Notes: generated by a model from the letters alone, not told the origin. DNA of 64,000 nucleotides from Saprospiraceae bacterium (GCA_020629715.1 JAHDCU010000001.1:124001-188000), one strand, 5' to 3'. Shown: positions 46,928 to 57,329, counted from the first letter of the stretch. Made by a program: numbers and translations.

Positions 46928-48814
46928 TTATTGCTTGACTCCGTCTTGAAAATGCATGACATACGCATTTGGATATTCACGATGAACATATGATTTCATA
47001 AAAAGTGTAGCTTCTTCTTTTGTTTGAAAATCTCCAATCAAGTAATAGTAAAAATCGTTGATCTTAACTTCTTTAAGTTTTACATGCTTGCGGTAATATT
47101 CATGTGTTTCAGGCAAACTGCGATTGGTGTAGTGAATTACTATTTTATGACCAGTATATCCAGGATAATGAATGACAGTATTTGCAGATGTATCCTCCTC
47201 TCTGATAACTTTTACAAATACCTCTTTTTCGATACTTGTATCGTTTAGATTCTGATCTGTACCTGCTGGAGTTTTGATTGGATCATTATGAAACTGTGGA
47301 TTGGCATCATAAGCCTTTGCTTTTTCTACCTGCGAATCCACCTTTTCTTCAATGCTATTGACTCGCTCCTCCACTGTCGAATCGACTATTTTTGATGTAG
47401 ATTCTGCTTTCATCATCTTTTCCACTTCCGCTTCTAGGGCAGCTTCACTTTGGATCAATTCTGTTTCCATTAAAGGATTTATTTCTTCAATCTGTACATC
47501 ATTGACTTCCTTGATAGTTTCGATCACGGTTTCCACAATCTCTACATTCTGAGAATGTTCAACTTTTACTGATTCCTTTATGTTTCCGTTTTGGTCTGAT
47601 GATTTTTGCTTTTGCGATTCAATATATCTACGTAAATCTTCTGGCATTTCATCGCCAGCGCTTACTTGTACGGTTTCTTCTTCTAATTCTTCAAGGATTT
47701 CATCCATATTCTCGTCTCGCTTCATACTGGCCAGTGATTTGAATACTTCTTCTTTTTGATCTAATCCAAGAATTTTAAGCTCTGTTCTTCTATTTTGGGC
47801 ATGCTCTTCCTCATCACATTTTACCCCATCTTGGCATTTGTTTATAAGTTGTGACTCTCCATATCCTTTGCTAGTGATTCTATTAGCTGGAATGTCATAT
47901 GTTCTGCGTAGATAGCTTACCGCTGAATTTGCTCTTTTCTGAGATAGATTTTTGTTAAAAGCATCACCTCCACGACTATCAGTATGAGATCCGAGTTCGA
48001 TATTGAGTCTCGGGTTATCCTTCATGAAAGTACCTATTCTGATTAGCCGCTCTTTACCCTCCTCAGTGATATTCCATTTACCGAGCTCATAGTAGATATT
48101 TTCAAACTCTATTTTTTGACCTATAAATAGTGGTTCTAATTCTACATTGGCTAGCAAGGTACCCGTCACATTACCTTCTGTCAGATTATCTGATACCCCT
48201 GGTTCTACATCCCCTAAGCCTTCAAAACATAAGATACATCCTTCAACATCAACATATGCCTCCATTCTTTTTGCTAGGAAACCCTCTTTTCTAATCAGAA
48301 TGGTATAGTGATTACCCTTGAGCATATTGAGTTTAAAATCTGGTTCTTTGTAATCTTTTAAAACCATGATTTCTTTTCTGGTCGTATTGTTATATACTTC
48401 GATCAGGGCTCCTTTGAGACCATCCGTTGTTGCAGCTCCTTCAAGTCTGCGTTCTGCCAGCGTAATATCAAAAATATAGCCGGGTGCCCTTTTCATTTCT
48501 AATTTCACAAAAGCCTTTTCAGTTCCTGCTTTTATCTCAACCTCCTTTTCTAATGGAAAAAACAAATCTTTCTCAGCTAATACTTTCAATCCAGTGACTC
48601 CTGCCTGCACAGAAAACGAAAAGAAACCATCAGAATTAGTTCTATCCGAAATGATTATTGCTCCGTATTGATCTAAAAGACTTACTGATACTTCATTGAG
48701 ATATCCTCGATTTCCAGTTTCATAAGCATATCCCTCTATCGTCATAGATTGTCCAAAAAGGAATACATTACATATACAAAACAGAAGTATCCAACCTAAC
48801 CGAAATGTTTTCAT
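46928..48814 (-). CDS. OmpA-family protein with carboxypeptidase-regulatory-like and SPOR-like regions
   Basis: The 628-residue protein is read from the ATG at 48814 (MKTFRLGWILLFCICNVFLFGQ, a signal peptide); a longer frame adds ten residues. It has a carboxypeptidase-regulatory-like beta-sandwich (about 25-100) and a second beta-rich segment. An OmpA C-terminal domain (about 240-347, IYYELGKWNITEEGKERL, SHTDSRGGD, NRRTELKIL) should bind peptidoglycan. A long, strongly acidic linker of about 170 residues leads to a C-terminal SPOR-like domain (YYYLIGDFQTKEEATLFMKS). It probably anchors the outer membrane to peptidoglycan; carrying two wall-binding-type domains is unusual. Confidence 0.85.
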   Translation of the reverse strand: MKTFRLGWILLFCICNVFLFGQSMTIEGYAYETGNRGYLNEVSVSLLDQYGAIIISDRTNSDGFFSFSVQAGVTGLKVLAEKDLFFPLEKEVEIKAGTEKAFVKLEMKRAPGYIFDITLAERRLEGAATTDGLKGALIEVYNNTTRKEIMVLKDYKEPDFKLNMLKGNHYTILIRKEGFLAKRMEAYVDVEGCILCFEGLGDVEPGVSDNLTEGNVTGTLLANVELEPLFIGQKIEFENIYYELGKWNITEEGKERLIRIGTFMKDNPRLNIELGSHTDSRGGDAFNKNLSQKRANSAVSYLRRTYDIPANRITSKGYGESQLINKCQDGVKCDEEEHAQNRRTELKILGLDQKEEVFKSLASMKRDENMDEILEELEEETVQVSAGDEMPEDLRRYIESQKQKSSDQNGNIKESVKVEHSQNVEIVETVIETIKEVNDVQIEEINPLMETELIQSEAALEAEVEKMMKAESTSKIVDSTVEERVNSIEEKVDSQVEKAKAYDANPQFHNDPIKTPAGTDQNLNDTSIEKEVFVKVIREEDTSANTVIHYPGYTGHKIVIHYTNRSLPETHEYYRKHVKLKEVKINDFYYYLIGDFQTKEEATLFMKSYVHREYPNAYVMHFQDGVKQ

Positions 48815-48958
48815 AATCTTGATTTTCCTAAAATTTAGACCCAAATAATATACCTAAGTTACATTTAGTTAATAATCTTTGTATCGTAGCAATTGAAAAA
48901 TTAATTTCTCAGCTCTATCATCAAGGGCTCTACTGTCTGACTTATCAAATCAATACTT

Positions 48959-49882
48959 ATGAGGATAATATTTATGGGGACTCCAGACTTTGCCGTAGCA
49001 AGTTTAAAAATATTAGTAGAAAATGAATATGATGTCGTAGCGGTAGTCACTGCTACTGATAAGTATGGTGGACGAGGTGGTAAGCGATTGATTGAATCAG
49101 CAGTCAAGAAATATGCACAATCTCAGAATATCGATATCCTACAACCACCCAATCTCAAAAATCCCGAATTTGTAGAAAGACTTAGGTCATACGAGGCAGA
49201 TTTACAGATTATCGTCGCATTCCGGATGCTGCCAGAAGTGGTATGGAATATGCCAAAATCAGGCACATATAATCTACATGGATCATTGTTACCAAAATAT
49301 CGTGGTGCGGCTCCTATACATTGGGCGGTCATCAATGGAGATAAACAGACGGGAGTGACTAGCTTCAAACTCAAGCATGCCATAGATACTGGTGATCTTG
49401 CTCTTCAAAAAAGGATGCCAATCTACAGCGACGATACAACGGGTACAGTCCATGATCGTATGATGCATATTGGTGCTCAGACTATATTGGAAACGGTTGA
49501 ACTCATAGCTCAAGATCGTATAGAACTACATCCTCAAGACGATAGCCTGAAGTGTCCAGCACCTAAACTTAATCAAGAAAACAGCAAAATCAACTTTGAT
49601 CAAAGTTGCAAAACAGTGTATGATTTTATACGAGGAATGAACCCTTTCCCTTCAGCATGGACAGAATTACACGGAAAGAAACTAAAAGTCTATGCTTGTA
49701 ACTACAGTTTCCAAGGTCCTCAAGAAAATCCTGGTCAAATTTACTCCGATCGAAAAACGTACATTCAAATAATATGTGCAGATGGCCACATAAACTTACA
49801 GGATGTTCAATTAGCGGGTAAGAAAAGAATGCTAGTATCAGATTTTCTTAATGGATACAATTGGCCTGATAGCTTGCATTGA
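48959..49882 (+). CDS. fmt: Methionyl-tRNA formyltransferase
   Basis: The 307-residue enzyme formylates initiator Met-tRNA using 10-formyl-THF. The start MRIIFMGTPDFAVASL is the family N-terminus. The active-site motif NLHGSLLPKYRGAAPIHW (105-122) includes the catalytic Asn105 and His107, and the catalytic Asp lies in DTGD (143-146). The C-terminal domain is a typical OB-fold-like one, slightly short. It is transcribed divergently from the OmpA-type gene (144-base gap). Confidence 0.95.
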   Translation: MRIIFMGTPDFAVASLKILVENEYDVVAVVTATDKYGGRGGKRLIESAVKKYAQSQNIDILQPPNLKNPEFVERLRSYEADLQIIVAFRMLPEVVWNMPKSGTYNLHGSLLPKYRGAAPIHWAVINGDKQTGVTSFKLKHAIDTGDLALQKRMPIYSDDTTGTVHDRMMHIGAQTILETVELIAQDRIELHPQDDSLKCPAPKLNQENSKINFDQSCKTVYDFIRGMNPFPSAWTELHGKKLKVYACNYSFQGPQENPGQIYSDRKTYIQIICADGHINLQDVQLAGKKRMLVSDFLNGYNWPDSLH

Positions 49883-50087
49883 TGATATCTTCTGCCTTAT
49901 TGATGATAAAGTCAATGATTTTGGTATCCGGCAGCGACTTTACGATGCGATCACTATCCTGAATAATACTATTGAGTGCTGAAATGTCTTCTGTATGGAG
50001 AGACATACTGTAAAGGTATGCTGCACTACTCATACTGAGCATGATAAAACAGCATAAGAGGATTTTTTCAATTGTTTTTGATCTCAT
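49848..50087 (-). CDS. Small membrane protein, unknown function
   Basis: The 79-residue frame is read from the ATG at 50087 (MRSKTIEKILLCCFIMLSMS). It has one N-terminal hydrophobic segment and a short polar C-terminal part. It overlaps the end of fmt by 35 bases tail-to-tail. I do not recognise a family and it could be a chance frame; the basic residues followed by a membrane segment make it plausible. Confidence 0.45.
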   Translation of the reverse strand: MRSKTIEKILLCCFIMLSMSSAAYLYSMSLHTEDISALNSIIQDSDRIVKSLPDTKIIDFIINKAEDIINASYQANCIH

Positions 50088-50268
50088 TGCAGTAGTTTGA
50101 TTGGTATAGAGTTTACTTACATAAGTAAGTGACACAAAAATATAACGAGGGTTGCATCCGATAAGTTACACTAGGGTTAAAAAAATTAAAATTTTCTTAA
50201 GAATGGAACGATTTTGAGAGGTTATCAGCACATCAGACTTCTACAAAATCGAATTTCAAAATGCCAAA

Positions 50269-51993
50269 TTAGAACTTCAATACTGGTACACTAGCTAATA
50301 AATTCTGCGTATAGGCAGTCCTTGGGCTATCTAAGATCTCATCCTTATATCCTATCTCAACTGCCTTTCCCTCCTTCATCACCATGATACGATCAGATAT
50401 AAATCTAATGACGCTAAGATCATGCGAGATAAACAGATAGGTCAGACCAAACTGCTTTTGGAGATCTTTTAGAAGATTCAAGATCTGTGCCTGCACCGAT
50501 ACATCCAATGCTGAGACCGATTCATCACAGATGATAAATTTGGGTTGCACAGCAAGCGTACGAGCTATGCTTATTCTCTGACGCTGACCTCCAGAAAACT
50601 GATGAGGGTATCGCTCATAATGTTCAGGGCTCAACCCTACGAGCTCAAGCAACTCTAATGTCTTCTGTTTTCGTTCTGATTTTTGATAAATGTTATGTAC
50701 GTCCATTGGTTCTTGGATAGCCACTCCGATTTTCATACGAGGATTGAGAGCACTATATGGATCTTGAAAGATCACCTGTATATCTTTACGAGCTAGACGC
50801 ATAGATCTATTATCTAGTGTCAAAAGATCTTTTCCTTCAAAAATCACTTGCCCACTTATATTATCTAACATCCTGACAATACTCATACCCAAGGTAGATT
50901 TACCCGAGCCACTCTCCCCTACTAAACCTAAAGTCTCACCTTGTTTGACTTGAAAACTCACATCATCTACCGCCTTGGTGAAGCTTTTAGCTTTGCCATA
51001 CCAGTTGCGACTTTTGACATAGTATTTCTTCAGATTTTTTACTTCTAAAATATTAGCTCTAGCCACTAAGGACGAGTTACGATTTTGAGTATCAAATATT
51101 GATATTGCATGCTCCTCGTTGAACTTGACGATATCGAACGATTCTGATTCTAAAAAATTGGATACCGTAGCTAATCTAGCTGTGTTTCGATCCAATGGCG
51201 GTCGGCAGGCGATTAATCCTTTGGTATATGGATCTTTTGCATTTAGGAATAGATCCCGAGTACTGCCTTTTTCTACCACTCTTCCTTTGTACATTACAAG
51301 TACTTCATCCGCTATCTCATTGATCACTCCGAGATCATGAGATATAAAAATAATAGCACATCCATATGTAGATTGGAGATTTTTAAGCAACTCAATAATG
51401 GTCTTTTGGACGGTAACATCAAGTGCTGTTGTAGGTTCATCAGCAATAATTATTTTAGGCTTACAAGAGATAGCCATCGAAATCATGACACGTTGTATCT
51501 GCCCTCCAGATAACATGTGTGGATAAGAGTCAAAGATGCGATCTGGGTCGGGCAGATCTACTTGCTCAAACAAAGAAATGACCTCGAGTCTAGCCTCTTC
51601 CTTTGTCATCGTGGTATGAAGCATCAGGGCTTCTTGAACCTGCTGACCACATCGATGAGATGGATTGAGCGAAGTCGATGGATTTTGAAAGATCATGGAT
51701 ATATCCTTACCTCTGATTGCTCTGATTTCTTGCTCTGACATACCGAGTAAATCCCTAGTCTCCCCATTGCTAGTAAATGATATTTTACCATTGGGGTAAT
51801 GCGCTGGTGGACTTTCAAGCAACTTCATGATAGATAAAGCTGTGACAGACTTTCCAGACCCCGACTCCCCGACTATACCCAGCACTGAAGATTCTTTAAG
51901 CTCAAAGTCAATTTTATTAACTGCTTTTACAACATCATTTCCATTGCCAAAGTGGACTGATAGATTTTCGACCTTGAGTACTGTCTTTTTTAT
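50269..51993 (-). CDS. Fused double-ATPase oligopeptide ABC transporter protein, no standard start codon
   Basis: The protein contains two ABC ATPase domains of the Dpp/Opp (YejF/GsiA-like) type. The first has Walker A GESGSGKS and LSGGQIQRV, the second GESGSGKST and FSGGQRQRI. Each is followed by a helix-rich C-terminal extension. The first ATG/GTG/TTG-type codon is GTG 51885, which would begin just before the first Walker A and remove the essential first strands. The frame stays open upstream to a TAA at 52008-52006 and encodes a perfect family N-terminus ([17 protein letters not shown]), but the codon before KKT is ATA (51993-51991), preceded by ATC. The coordinates assume this ATA as start (574 residues). 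No permease gene lies beside it. Confidence 0.8.
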   Translation of the reverse strand: MKKTVLKVENLSVHFGNGNDVVKAVNKIDFELKESSVLGIVGESGSGKSVTALSIMKLLESPPAHYPNGKISFTSNGETRDLLGMSEQEIRAIRGKDISMIFQNPSTSLNPSHRCGQQVQEALMLHTTMTKEEARLEVISLFEQVDLPDPDRIFDSYPHMLSGGQIQRVMISMAISCKPKIIIADEPTTALDVTVQKTIIELLKNLQSTYGCAIIFISHDLGVINEIADEVLVMYKGRVVEKGSTRDLFLNAKDPYTKGLIACRPPLDRNTARLATVSNFLESESFDIVKFNEEHAISIFDTQNRNSSLVARANILEVKNLKKYYVKSRNWYGKAKSFTKAVDDVSFQVKQGETLGLVGESGSGKSTLGMSIVRMLDNISGQVIFEGKDLLTLDNRSMRLARKDIQVIFQDPYSALNPRMKIGVAIQEPMDVHNIYQKSERKQKTLELLELVGLSPEHYERYPHQFSGGQRQRISIARTLAVQPKFIICDESVSALDVSVQAQILNLLKDLQKQFGLTYLFISHDLSVIRFISDRIMVMKEGKAVEIGYKDEILDSPRTAYTQNLLASVPVLKF

Positions 51994-52199
51994 GATCTTA
52001 AAATTTTACTAATACGTGTAAACCCTATGTGATCCTACTTGCGATAATCGTCATATTTGATATGTTCTATAGACCATAGGATCAGATAAAAAAGTTACCT
52101 GACATGAATTTATTCTTTAATCGATCAAGAAAAGAACACTTTCGATAAAAAAAGAGTCTAAACATTAAATTCGGTTTACCAAAGCATAGAATTACGTAT

Positions 52200-55100
52200 A
52201 TGAAGGTTTTAAAAAAGATATTTAAGTTTTTCGGTTATACCTTATTGCTTCTGCTACTTTTGATGTTCTTGCTACCTTACCTCTTTCAAGATAGAATCAA
52301 AGAAGAAATCAAACTTGCCATCAACGACAATGTCAATGCCGAAGTAGAATTTTCTGACGTAAGTCTAAGCCTTTTTAAAGAATTCCCTTATCTCAATATC
52401 GGAGTAGAAGATATCAGCGTATTGGGTATCGGTGATTTTGAAAATGTACTTCTTTTCTCAGCGGATAATGCTGGATTGAGCATCAATCTTTTCTCAGTTT
52501 TCAATGATGATCCTTATGATCTAAAGTCTATCCGCTTAGATAATCCTTTTATCAATGTATGGGTCAAAGAAAATGGTATCGCTAACTATGATATCACGAA
52601 ATCCGTAACTACTGAAGAACCTACAGAAGATTTATATTATAAGCTTGCTCTACAGTCCTATAGTGTCAACAATGGACATATCACCTATAGAGACGACCAG
52701 CTGCAGATGCTTCTTGATCTTACGAATATAGATCACGAGGGTAATGGTGATTTTACTCAGGATATCTTTGATTTAAGGACTCAAACCAAGGCAGATGCCA
52801 TGACCGTCCGATACGAAGGGATGACCTATCTATCTAGGGTTCCGCTCACAGCCGATGCCGATATAAATATAAACATTACCGAATCTAAATATACCTTAAA
52901 AGACAATCGTATATCTCTCAATTCTCTCGATCTAGAAGGATCTGGAATGGTGCAACTTGCTGGAGATGATATCATCACAAAAGCCAATATAACTGCTCCT
53001 AAAAACGAATTTAAAGACTTTATTTCGATCTTACCTGCAGCAATCATTGGCGATCTGAAAGGTGTAGAGACTTCAGGAACTGCTGATATCAATCTCAATA
53101 TCGATGGTACTTACGGTGCTATATCGGGAAAACTTCCACTGATAAAATCAACCATAAATATCGTCAATGGATATCTAAAATACCCTGATCTACCTGACGC
53201 CTTGAAAGATGTAAACGTGGACCTTAGTTTTGAAACTTTTGATAATAAAGCGCAAAATTTTGAATTGAATATCCCAAAGCTTAAAGCTCTACTTGGCAGC
53301 AATAGCCTAGCCGGTAAACTCTCCGCGAAAGGAAATCAATCTAACCCAACTTACGATGGAGTCTTTACAAGTAACATTAATCTGGCAAGCCTACAGAGAG
53401 GGTTACCTCTCGAAGGAATCAATAAGCTAGAGGGGCTATTTGATGCAAATCTGTCACTTAAAGCCACTCAACAGGATATCGATGCTAGCAACTTCGGCGC
53501 TATCGCCTTTGATGGAAAAGCCGATCTTAAGGATTTCGTTATCGAAAATGAAGGACAACCTGCAGTATCAGCATCATCTATTTCTGCTAGCGCAAGTCCT
53601 GCAAGAATGACACTCAAAACCTCAAAAGTGAAGCTTGGAAAGAGTGATATGACTATCGATGGTGATGTGAAAAATCCTTTAGCCTATTTCATTAATGACC
53701 AAATGATGGAGGCTAATGTAAAAGTACAATCGGATTACTTGCTAGTCGATGAATGGTCGTCAAGCACTACAACAGAAGAATCAGAAGTACCCTCAGAAAC
53801 AATAGCTATAGATAGCCTAAATGAAGCCTTTATCACAGATGCTAAGATCAACTACAACGCTGATTTTCAGCATATACAATATGAAGATGTTGCAGTAAAA
53901 AACCTGAGTAGTAGTGGCACCTTAAACGCCAACAATATCGCCATCAACAATTTTTCTGCGAAACTAGATGAGAGCAATATACAGATGAATGGAAACATCC
54001 AGAATGCATATAATTACTTGATGAAAAATGATACGCTTAGGGGTGATATAACTGTATCTAGTAAACGCTTAAATCTCAACCCGTATCTTGTCGAGGATAC
54101 TGACTCATCCACTAGTGAAGAAGAGTATATCACACCGATCATTCCCAAAAAAGTGAAAATCAATATCAATACTGATATCGATGAACTCAACTACACTAAT
54201 ATCGATATGTTCGATCTACGTGGTATGATGCGTATTGCTGATGGAAATATCGTGATGCAAGATGTGAGCACTCGAGCACTTGGAGGGAAAATGAAATTTG
54301 ATGGTCTATACAGCACCTCTGATCCAGAGGACCCAAACTTCTCTTTTAAGTACAATCTCTCTGAAATCAAGTTTAATGAAACTGTAGAAAAGCTGTTGAC
54401 AGTAGAGCAGCTTGCACCAATTATGAAGTACATAAATGGGTTTTTCAATTCTACCCTAGTCATGAGTGGATCACTAGACGACAAATTATTTCCTAAGCTT
54501 GAGAGTCTGAATGCCTCAGGTTTTATAGAAACACTCAATGGTGCAGTAAATGGCTTAGAACCACTCAATAAGATAAGCGACAAACTGGGAATCGAAAAAC
54601 TGAAAGGGATAGACCTCAGTAACACGAAAAATTGGTTTGATATCAAAGATGGTAAGTTTTTCATTAAAGAGTTTGACTACAACTATCAAGATATCGACAT
54701 GAAAGTCAGCGGTAATCATAGCCTCACTCAGGAGATGGACTACCAAATCATAGCCGACATACCTAGAGAAATGCTCAAAGCTAACGCCATTACAAATGCT
54801 GCGAATACTGGTCTGAGTTTGTTAGAAAACGAAGCCGACAAGCTGGGACTTAATATCTCTCAAGGCGACTATATTAAGATGCAAATCAACCTAGGTGGTA
54901 ATATCACACAACCATCAGTAAAATTAAAGCCTCTATCTAGTGGAGGTAAGTCTGCGAAGGATGCTGTAAAAGAAGAAATTTCCAATAACATAGAGGAAGC
55001 CAAGCAAAAAGCACAAGACAAAATAGATAGTACAATCACTGTTGCAAAGGATAGCATCACCAACGTAGTCACTGAAAAAGTAGACACCCTAAAAGCTCAA

Positions 55101-55328
55101 GCAAAAGAGAAAGCTACTGAAGTCGTCAACCAAGTCAAAGACGAAATCAAAGATCAAGTCGGTGATAAGGTGGACTCAACCCTCAAAGAAATACTCCCTG
55201 ATAGTCTCGGCAATAAAGTCTTAGACAATGTCAAAGATCAGATCGGGGATAAAGTCAATACAGAGGATATAAAAGATAAACTGGAAGGTTGGAATCCGTT
55301 CAAAAAGAAGAAAAAAGATAATGATTAG
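52200..55328 (+). CDS. AsmA-family protein with amphipathic LEA-like tail
   Basis: The 1042-residue protein has an N-terminal transmembrane segment (about 9-31, FGYTLLLLLLLMFLLPYLFQ). An AsmA-like N-terminal region follows (KLAINDNVNAEVEFSDVSLS, FPYLNIGVEDISV), then long repetitive beta strands typical of AsmA/TamB-type proteins that bridge the envelope and may move phospholipids between membranes. The last 120 residues differ: a helical, Lys/Glu/Asp-rich repeat (AKQKAQDKIDSTI, AKEKATEVVNQVKDEIKDQ) resembling LEA or apolipoprotein-like amphipathic helices, ending KKKKKDND. Length is within the family range for Bacteroidota. It lies 46 bases upstream of the next gene. Confidence 0.88.
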   Translation: MKVLKKIFKFFGYTLLLLLLLMFLLPYLFQDRIKEEIKLAINDNVNAEVEFSDVSLSLFKEFPYLNIGVEDISVLGIGDFENVLLFSADNAGLSINLFSVFNDDPYDLKSIRLDNPFINVWVKENGIANYDITKSVTTEEPTEDLYYKLALQSYSVNNGHITYRDDQLQMLLDLTNIDHEGNGDFTQDIFDLRTQTKADAMTVRYEGMTYLSRVPLTADADININITESKYTLKDNRISLNSLDLEGSGMVQLAGDDIITKANITAPKNEFKDFISILPAAIIGDLKGVETSGTADINLNIDGTYGAISGKLPLIKSTINIVNGYLKYPDLPDALKDVNVDLSFETFDNKAQNFELNIPKLKALLGSNSLAGKLSAKGNQSNPTYDGVFTSNINLASLQRGLPLEGINKLEGLFDANLSLKATQQDIDASNFGAIAFDGKADLKDFVIENEGQPAVSASSISASASPARMTLKTSKVKLGKSDMTIDGDVKNPLAYFINDQMMEANVKVQSDYLLVDEWSSSTTTEESEVPSETIAIDSLNEAFITDAKINYNADFQHIQYEDVAVKNLSSSGTLNANNIAINNFSAKLDESNIQMNGNIQNAYNYLMKNDTLRGDITVSSKRLNLNPYLVEDTDSSTSEEEYITPIIPKKVKININTDIDELNYTNIDMFDLRGMMRIADGNIVMQDVSTRALGGKMKFDGLYSTSDPEDPNFSFKYNLSEIKFNETVEKLLTVEQLAPIMKYINGFFNSTLVMSGSLDDKLFPKLESLNASGFIETLNGAVNGLEPLNKISDKLGIEKLKGIDLSNTKNWFDIKDGKFFIKEFDYNYQDIDMKVSGNHSLTQEMDYQIIADIPREMLKANAITNAANTGLSLLENEADKLGLNISQGDYIKMQINLGGNITQPSVKLKPLSSGGKSAKDAVKEEISNNIEEAKQKAQDKIDSTITVAKDSITNVVTEKVDTLKAQAKEKATEVVNQVKDEIKDQVGDKVDSTLKEILPDSLGNKVLDNVKDQIGDKVNTEDIKDKLEGWNPFKKKKKDND

Positions 55329-55374
55329 TCGATAGATCAAAGATGAAATAGTAACTTACAGGAAAGACATTGTT

Positions 55375-55932
55375 ATGAAAGACCTGAAGTTATTATTTCC
55401 GGAAATATTGATACGTTTTGTGATCTTTCTAGTGATCATGAGTCTTTTAGATTTACTTCTTTACGATGAATTTAGGGTTTTTAAGAACATTTTGATTTGG
55501 CTTGTGCTTATACCCTTTGTTGAGATTCCAAGAATAAGAGACACGAGAAGGACACTTGCTCAAATTGGAGTTGATCTCAATGAAGCTTCTCAATTAAATA
55601 CAACGCAACAAAAAGTAATACAGACTCAAAAAACTCCAAAAGCGCTAATAAATGCGATTTCAGAATATGATTTGATCAAGTTAGAGGTGTTGAGAGAGCA
55701 GGAAAATTCACTGCACTTAGAACACAAGAGACCATGGTTTTATGCTAACGATATCATTACTATAGCATGGAAGGAAGTGGATTTGGAATACACATATGAG
55801 ATATCTAGTAAACCTAAATACGCTTGGCTAAAAATAAACCCGGATCACGGTAGAGCTCATTACAACCTCAAAATCATTGAAGATATATTGCTGGATAATC
55901 GATCAATCTTTTGTTATGCTTTCAATGACTAA
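55375..55932 (+). CDS. Membrane protein, unknown function
   Basis: The 185-residue protein has two N-terminal hydrophobic segments (about 12-30 and 38-50), probably forming a membrane hairpin, followed by a soluble part with a mix of helix and strand. No recognisable motif or family was found. It starts 46 bases after the AsmA-family gene and may be cotranscribed with it. Confidence 0.6.
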   Translation: MKDLKLLFPEILIRFVIFLVIMSLLDLLLYDEFRVFKNILIWLVLIPFVEIPRIRDTRRTLAQIGVDLNEASQLNTTQQKVIQTQKTPKALINAISEYDLIKLEVLREQENSLHLEHKRPWFYANDIITIAWKEVDLEYTYEISSKPKYAWLKINPDHGRAHYNLKIIEDILLDNRSIFCYAFND

Positions 55933-56115
55933 TCGCTAAATAAGTCTATAGCCATAAAGTCATGAGCTTCCTAAAGATTTGTTAAAATGACAGTAAAAAA
56001 TAATCTTTCCTTAAAGACATCTTAACAGGCATATTAGACTTTGGTTAATCTTCTGAAAATGTGTGACTAATGCCCTAATTTTCAATTATTGTAAGACAAA
56101 TAAAAGATCAATCCA

Positions 56116-56790
56116 ATGAAAGCAAATCTACTTTACCTCCCCATACTTTTCCTTTTCCTTAGCTCTTGTGCTCCTAAGATTTGGGTTCAAGATGCTTTTT
56201 CTCGTCGCCCAGAAATTGATGCCACAAAGGACGTGGATATTAATATACGTTTCGCTGGTGATGCACTCAACTACTTAACCTTCGAACTCGACATCGACAA
56301 TCATAGCGATCAAGACATCATTCTTTCTAGAAAGGACATCAATATGGAAGTTGACCTGAATACTGGTGAATATCTCAATCTAAAACCACTTGATAAGTAT
56401 CGTGTAATTAATGATCTTGAAAATGCTCAGGAGCAAGTCAATCGTGATAAAAAAAGAGCCACCCGAAACGGGATCTTATTCGCTGCACTAGATATCGCTA
56501 CGGTTGCAACCACTGGTACGGATGTAGCTATACTTGCAGGTGGATCTACGGTAGATATACTCAACACCCGAGATCGTTTCAAAGCGCTGGAAGGTAGTCT
56601 AGAAGATCAAATGGCGTATGTCTATGATTGGGTACTAGATCAAGATACCATAGCAGCTGGCACCACTAAAAGTGTAGATCTATTATTTGAAAGTGGATTA
56701 TATACAGGTGATGCCATGCTACGACTCCAATCGGATTATGGCAGCTATCGTTTTCCTTTTACCATGAGTTTAGTGGAGCGAAAATTGTGA
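56116..56790 (+). CDS. Lipoprotein, unknown function
   Basis: The 224-residue protein has a lipoprotein signal peptide with the lipid-bearing Cys at 18 (LLYLPILFLFLSSCAPK). Residues 40-85 are beta-rich (LNYLTFELDIDNHSDQDIIL) and resemble a WHy/LEA-2-type Ig-like fold. A hydrophobic Ala/Gly-rich segment (FAALDIATVATTGTDVAILA) sits in the middle and the C-terminal part is again beta-rich. The function is unknown. It stands alone between two intergenic gaps. Confidence 0.7.
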   Translation: MKANLLYLPILFLFLSSCAPKIWVQDAFSRRPEIDATKDVDINIRFAGDALNYLTFELDIDNHSDQDIILSRKDINMEVDLNTGEYLNLKPLDKYRVINDLENAQEQVNRDKKRATRNGILFAALDIATVATTGTDVAILAGGSTVDILNTRDRFKALEGSLEDQMAYVYDWVLDQDTIAAGTTKSVDLLFESGLYTGDAMLRLQSDYGSYRFPFTMSLVERKL

Positions 56791-56831
56791 TTTCGGCGTC
56801 TGATAAGATAGGCTATATGTTAGCATGATAT

Positions 56832-57308
56832 CTACCTCCTCTTCATCCTAGAAAAAGGATAACCACCGCATCCTTTCATTAAATTAGCTTTATCGGTATT
56901 GCTTTTATCTCTAGCTTCTTCAGCAGTCATTTCTTCATAACTGCTAAAGCAGAATGCCCACTCGTATGGAGGCATATTCTTTAACTTTTGATAATCTATT
57001 CTGGTATATAGAGATGGAGCATAAGTATTCAATGAGTCGTTTTGAAGTATTAAAAATTGATTCTCTCTATCTACACTCAATATGTGAAATTTATCATTTG
57101 GGAGTAACCAGAACACTTTTTCATCAATTTGATATTGTATCCCATAATCATCTTCAAACTCACCAATCAAATATTTTGGAATGCCAGACTTGTTGATCTT
57201 AGTGGAAGTTGAACATGAAAAATGTACAAACCCAATCAGAAGGAAAACTAGGATAATCCGATTTATCGTTTTTAGAGATATTACTTCTTTCTTCAATAGA
57301 AACCTCAT
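56832..57308 (-). CDS. Lipoprotein, unknown function
   Basis: The 158-residue frame is read from the ATG at 57308; the longer frame adds nine residues without a known feature. The signal segment is NRIILVFLLIGFVHFSC with a lipobox-like Cys. The mature part has WLLPNDKFHILSVDRENQF and a Cys near the end. I do not recognise it. It follows the pseudogene on the same strand; its ATG overlaps the last shifted-frame stop of that pseudogene, and a -7-like box lies 14 bases upstream within the pseudogene remnant. Confidence 0.6.
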   Translation of the reverse strand: MRFLLKKEVISLKTINRIILVFLLIGFVHFSCSTSTKINKSGIPKYLIGEFEDDYGIQYQIDEKVFWLLPNDKFHILSVDRENQFLILQNDSLNTYAPSLYTRIDYQKLKNMPPYEWAFCFSSYEEMTAEEARDKSNTDKANLMKGCGGYPFSRMKRR

Positions 57309-57321
57309 TGTAGTGATAGTA

Positions 57322-57329
57322 CAAATATA
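57322..57329 (-). promoter_or_regulatory. Possible -7 promoter element of the lipoprotein gene at 57308
   Basis: The minus strand reads TATATTTG, fitting TAnnTTTG, 14 bases upstream of the ATG at 57308 and inside the remnant of the preceding pseudogene. No convincing -33 element is present. Confidence 0.4.

Noticed and set aside
52826-55087. Minus-strand frames opposite the AsmA gene
   Set aside because: They are antisense to a convincing AsmA-family gene and lack recognisable domains or start context.
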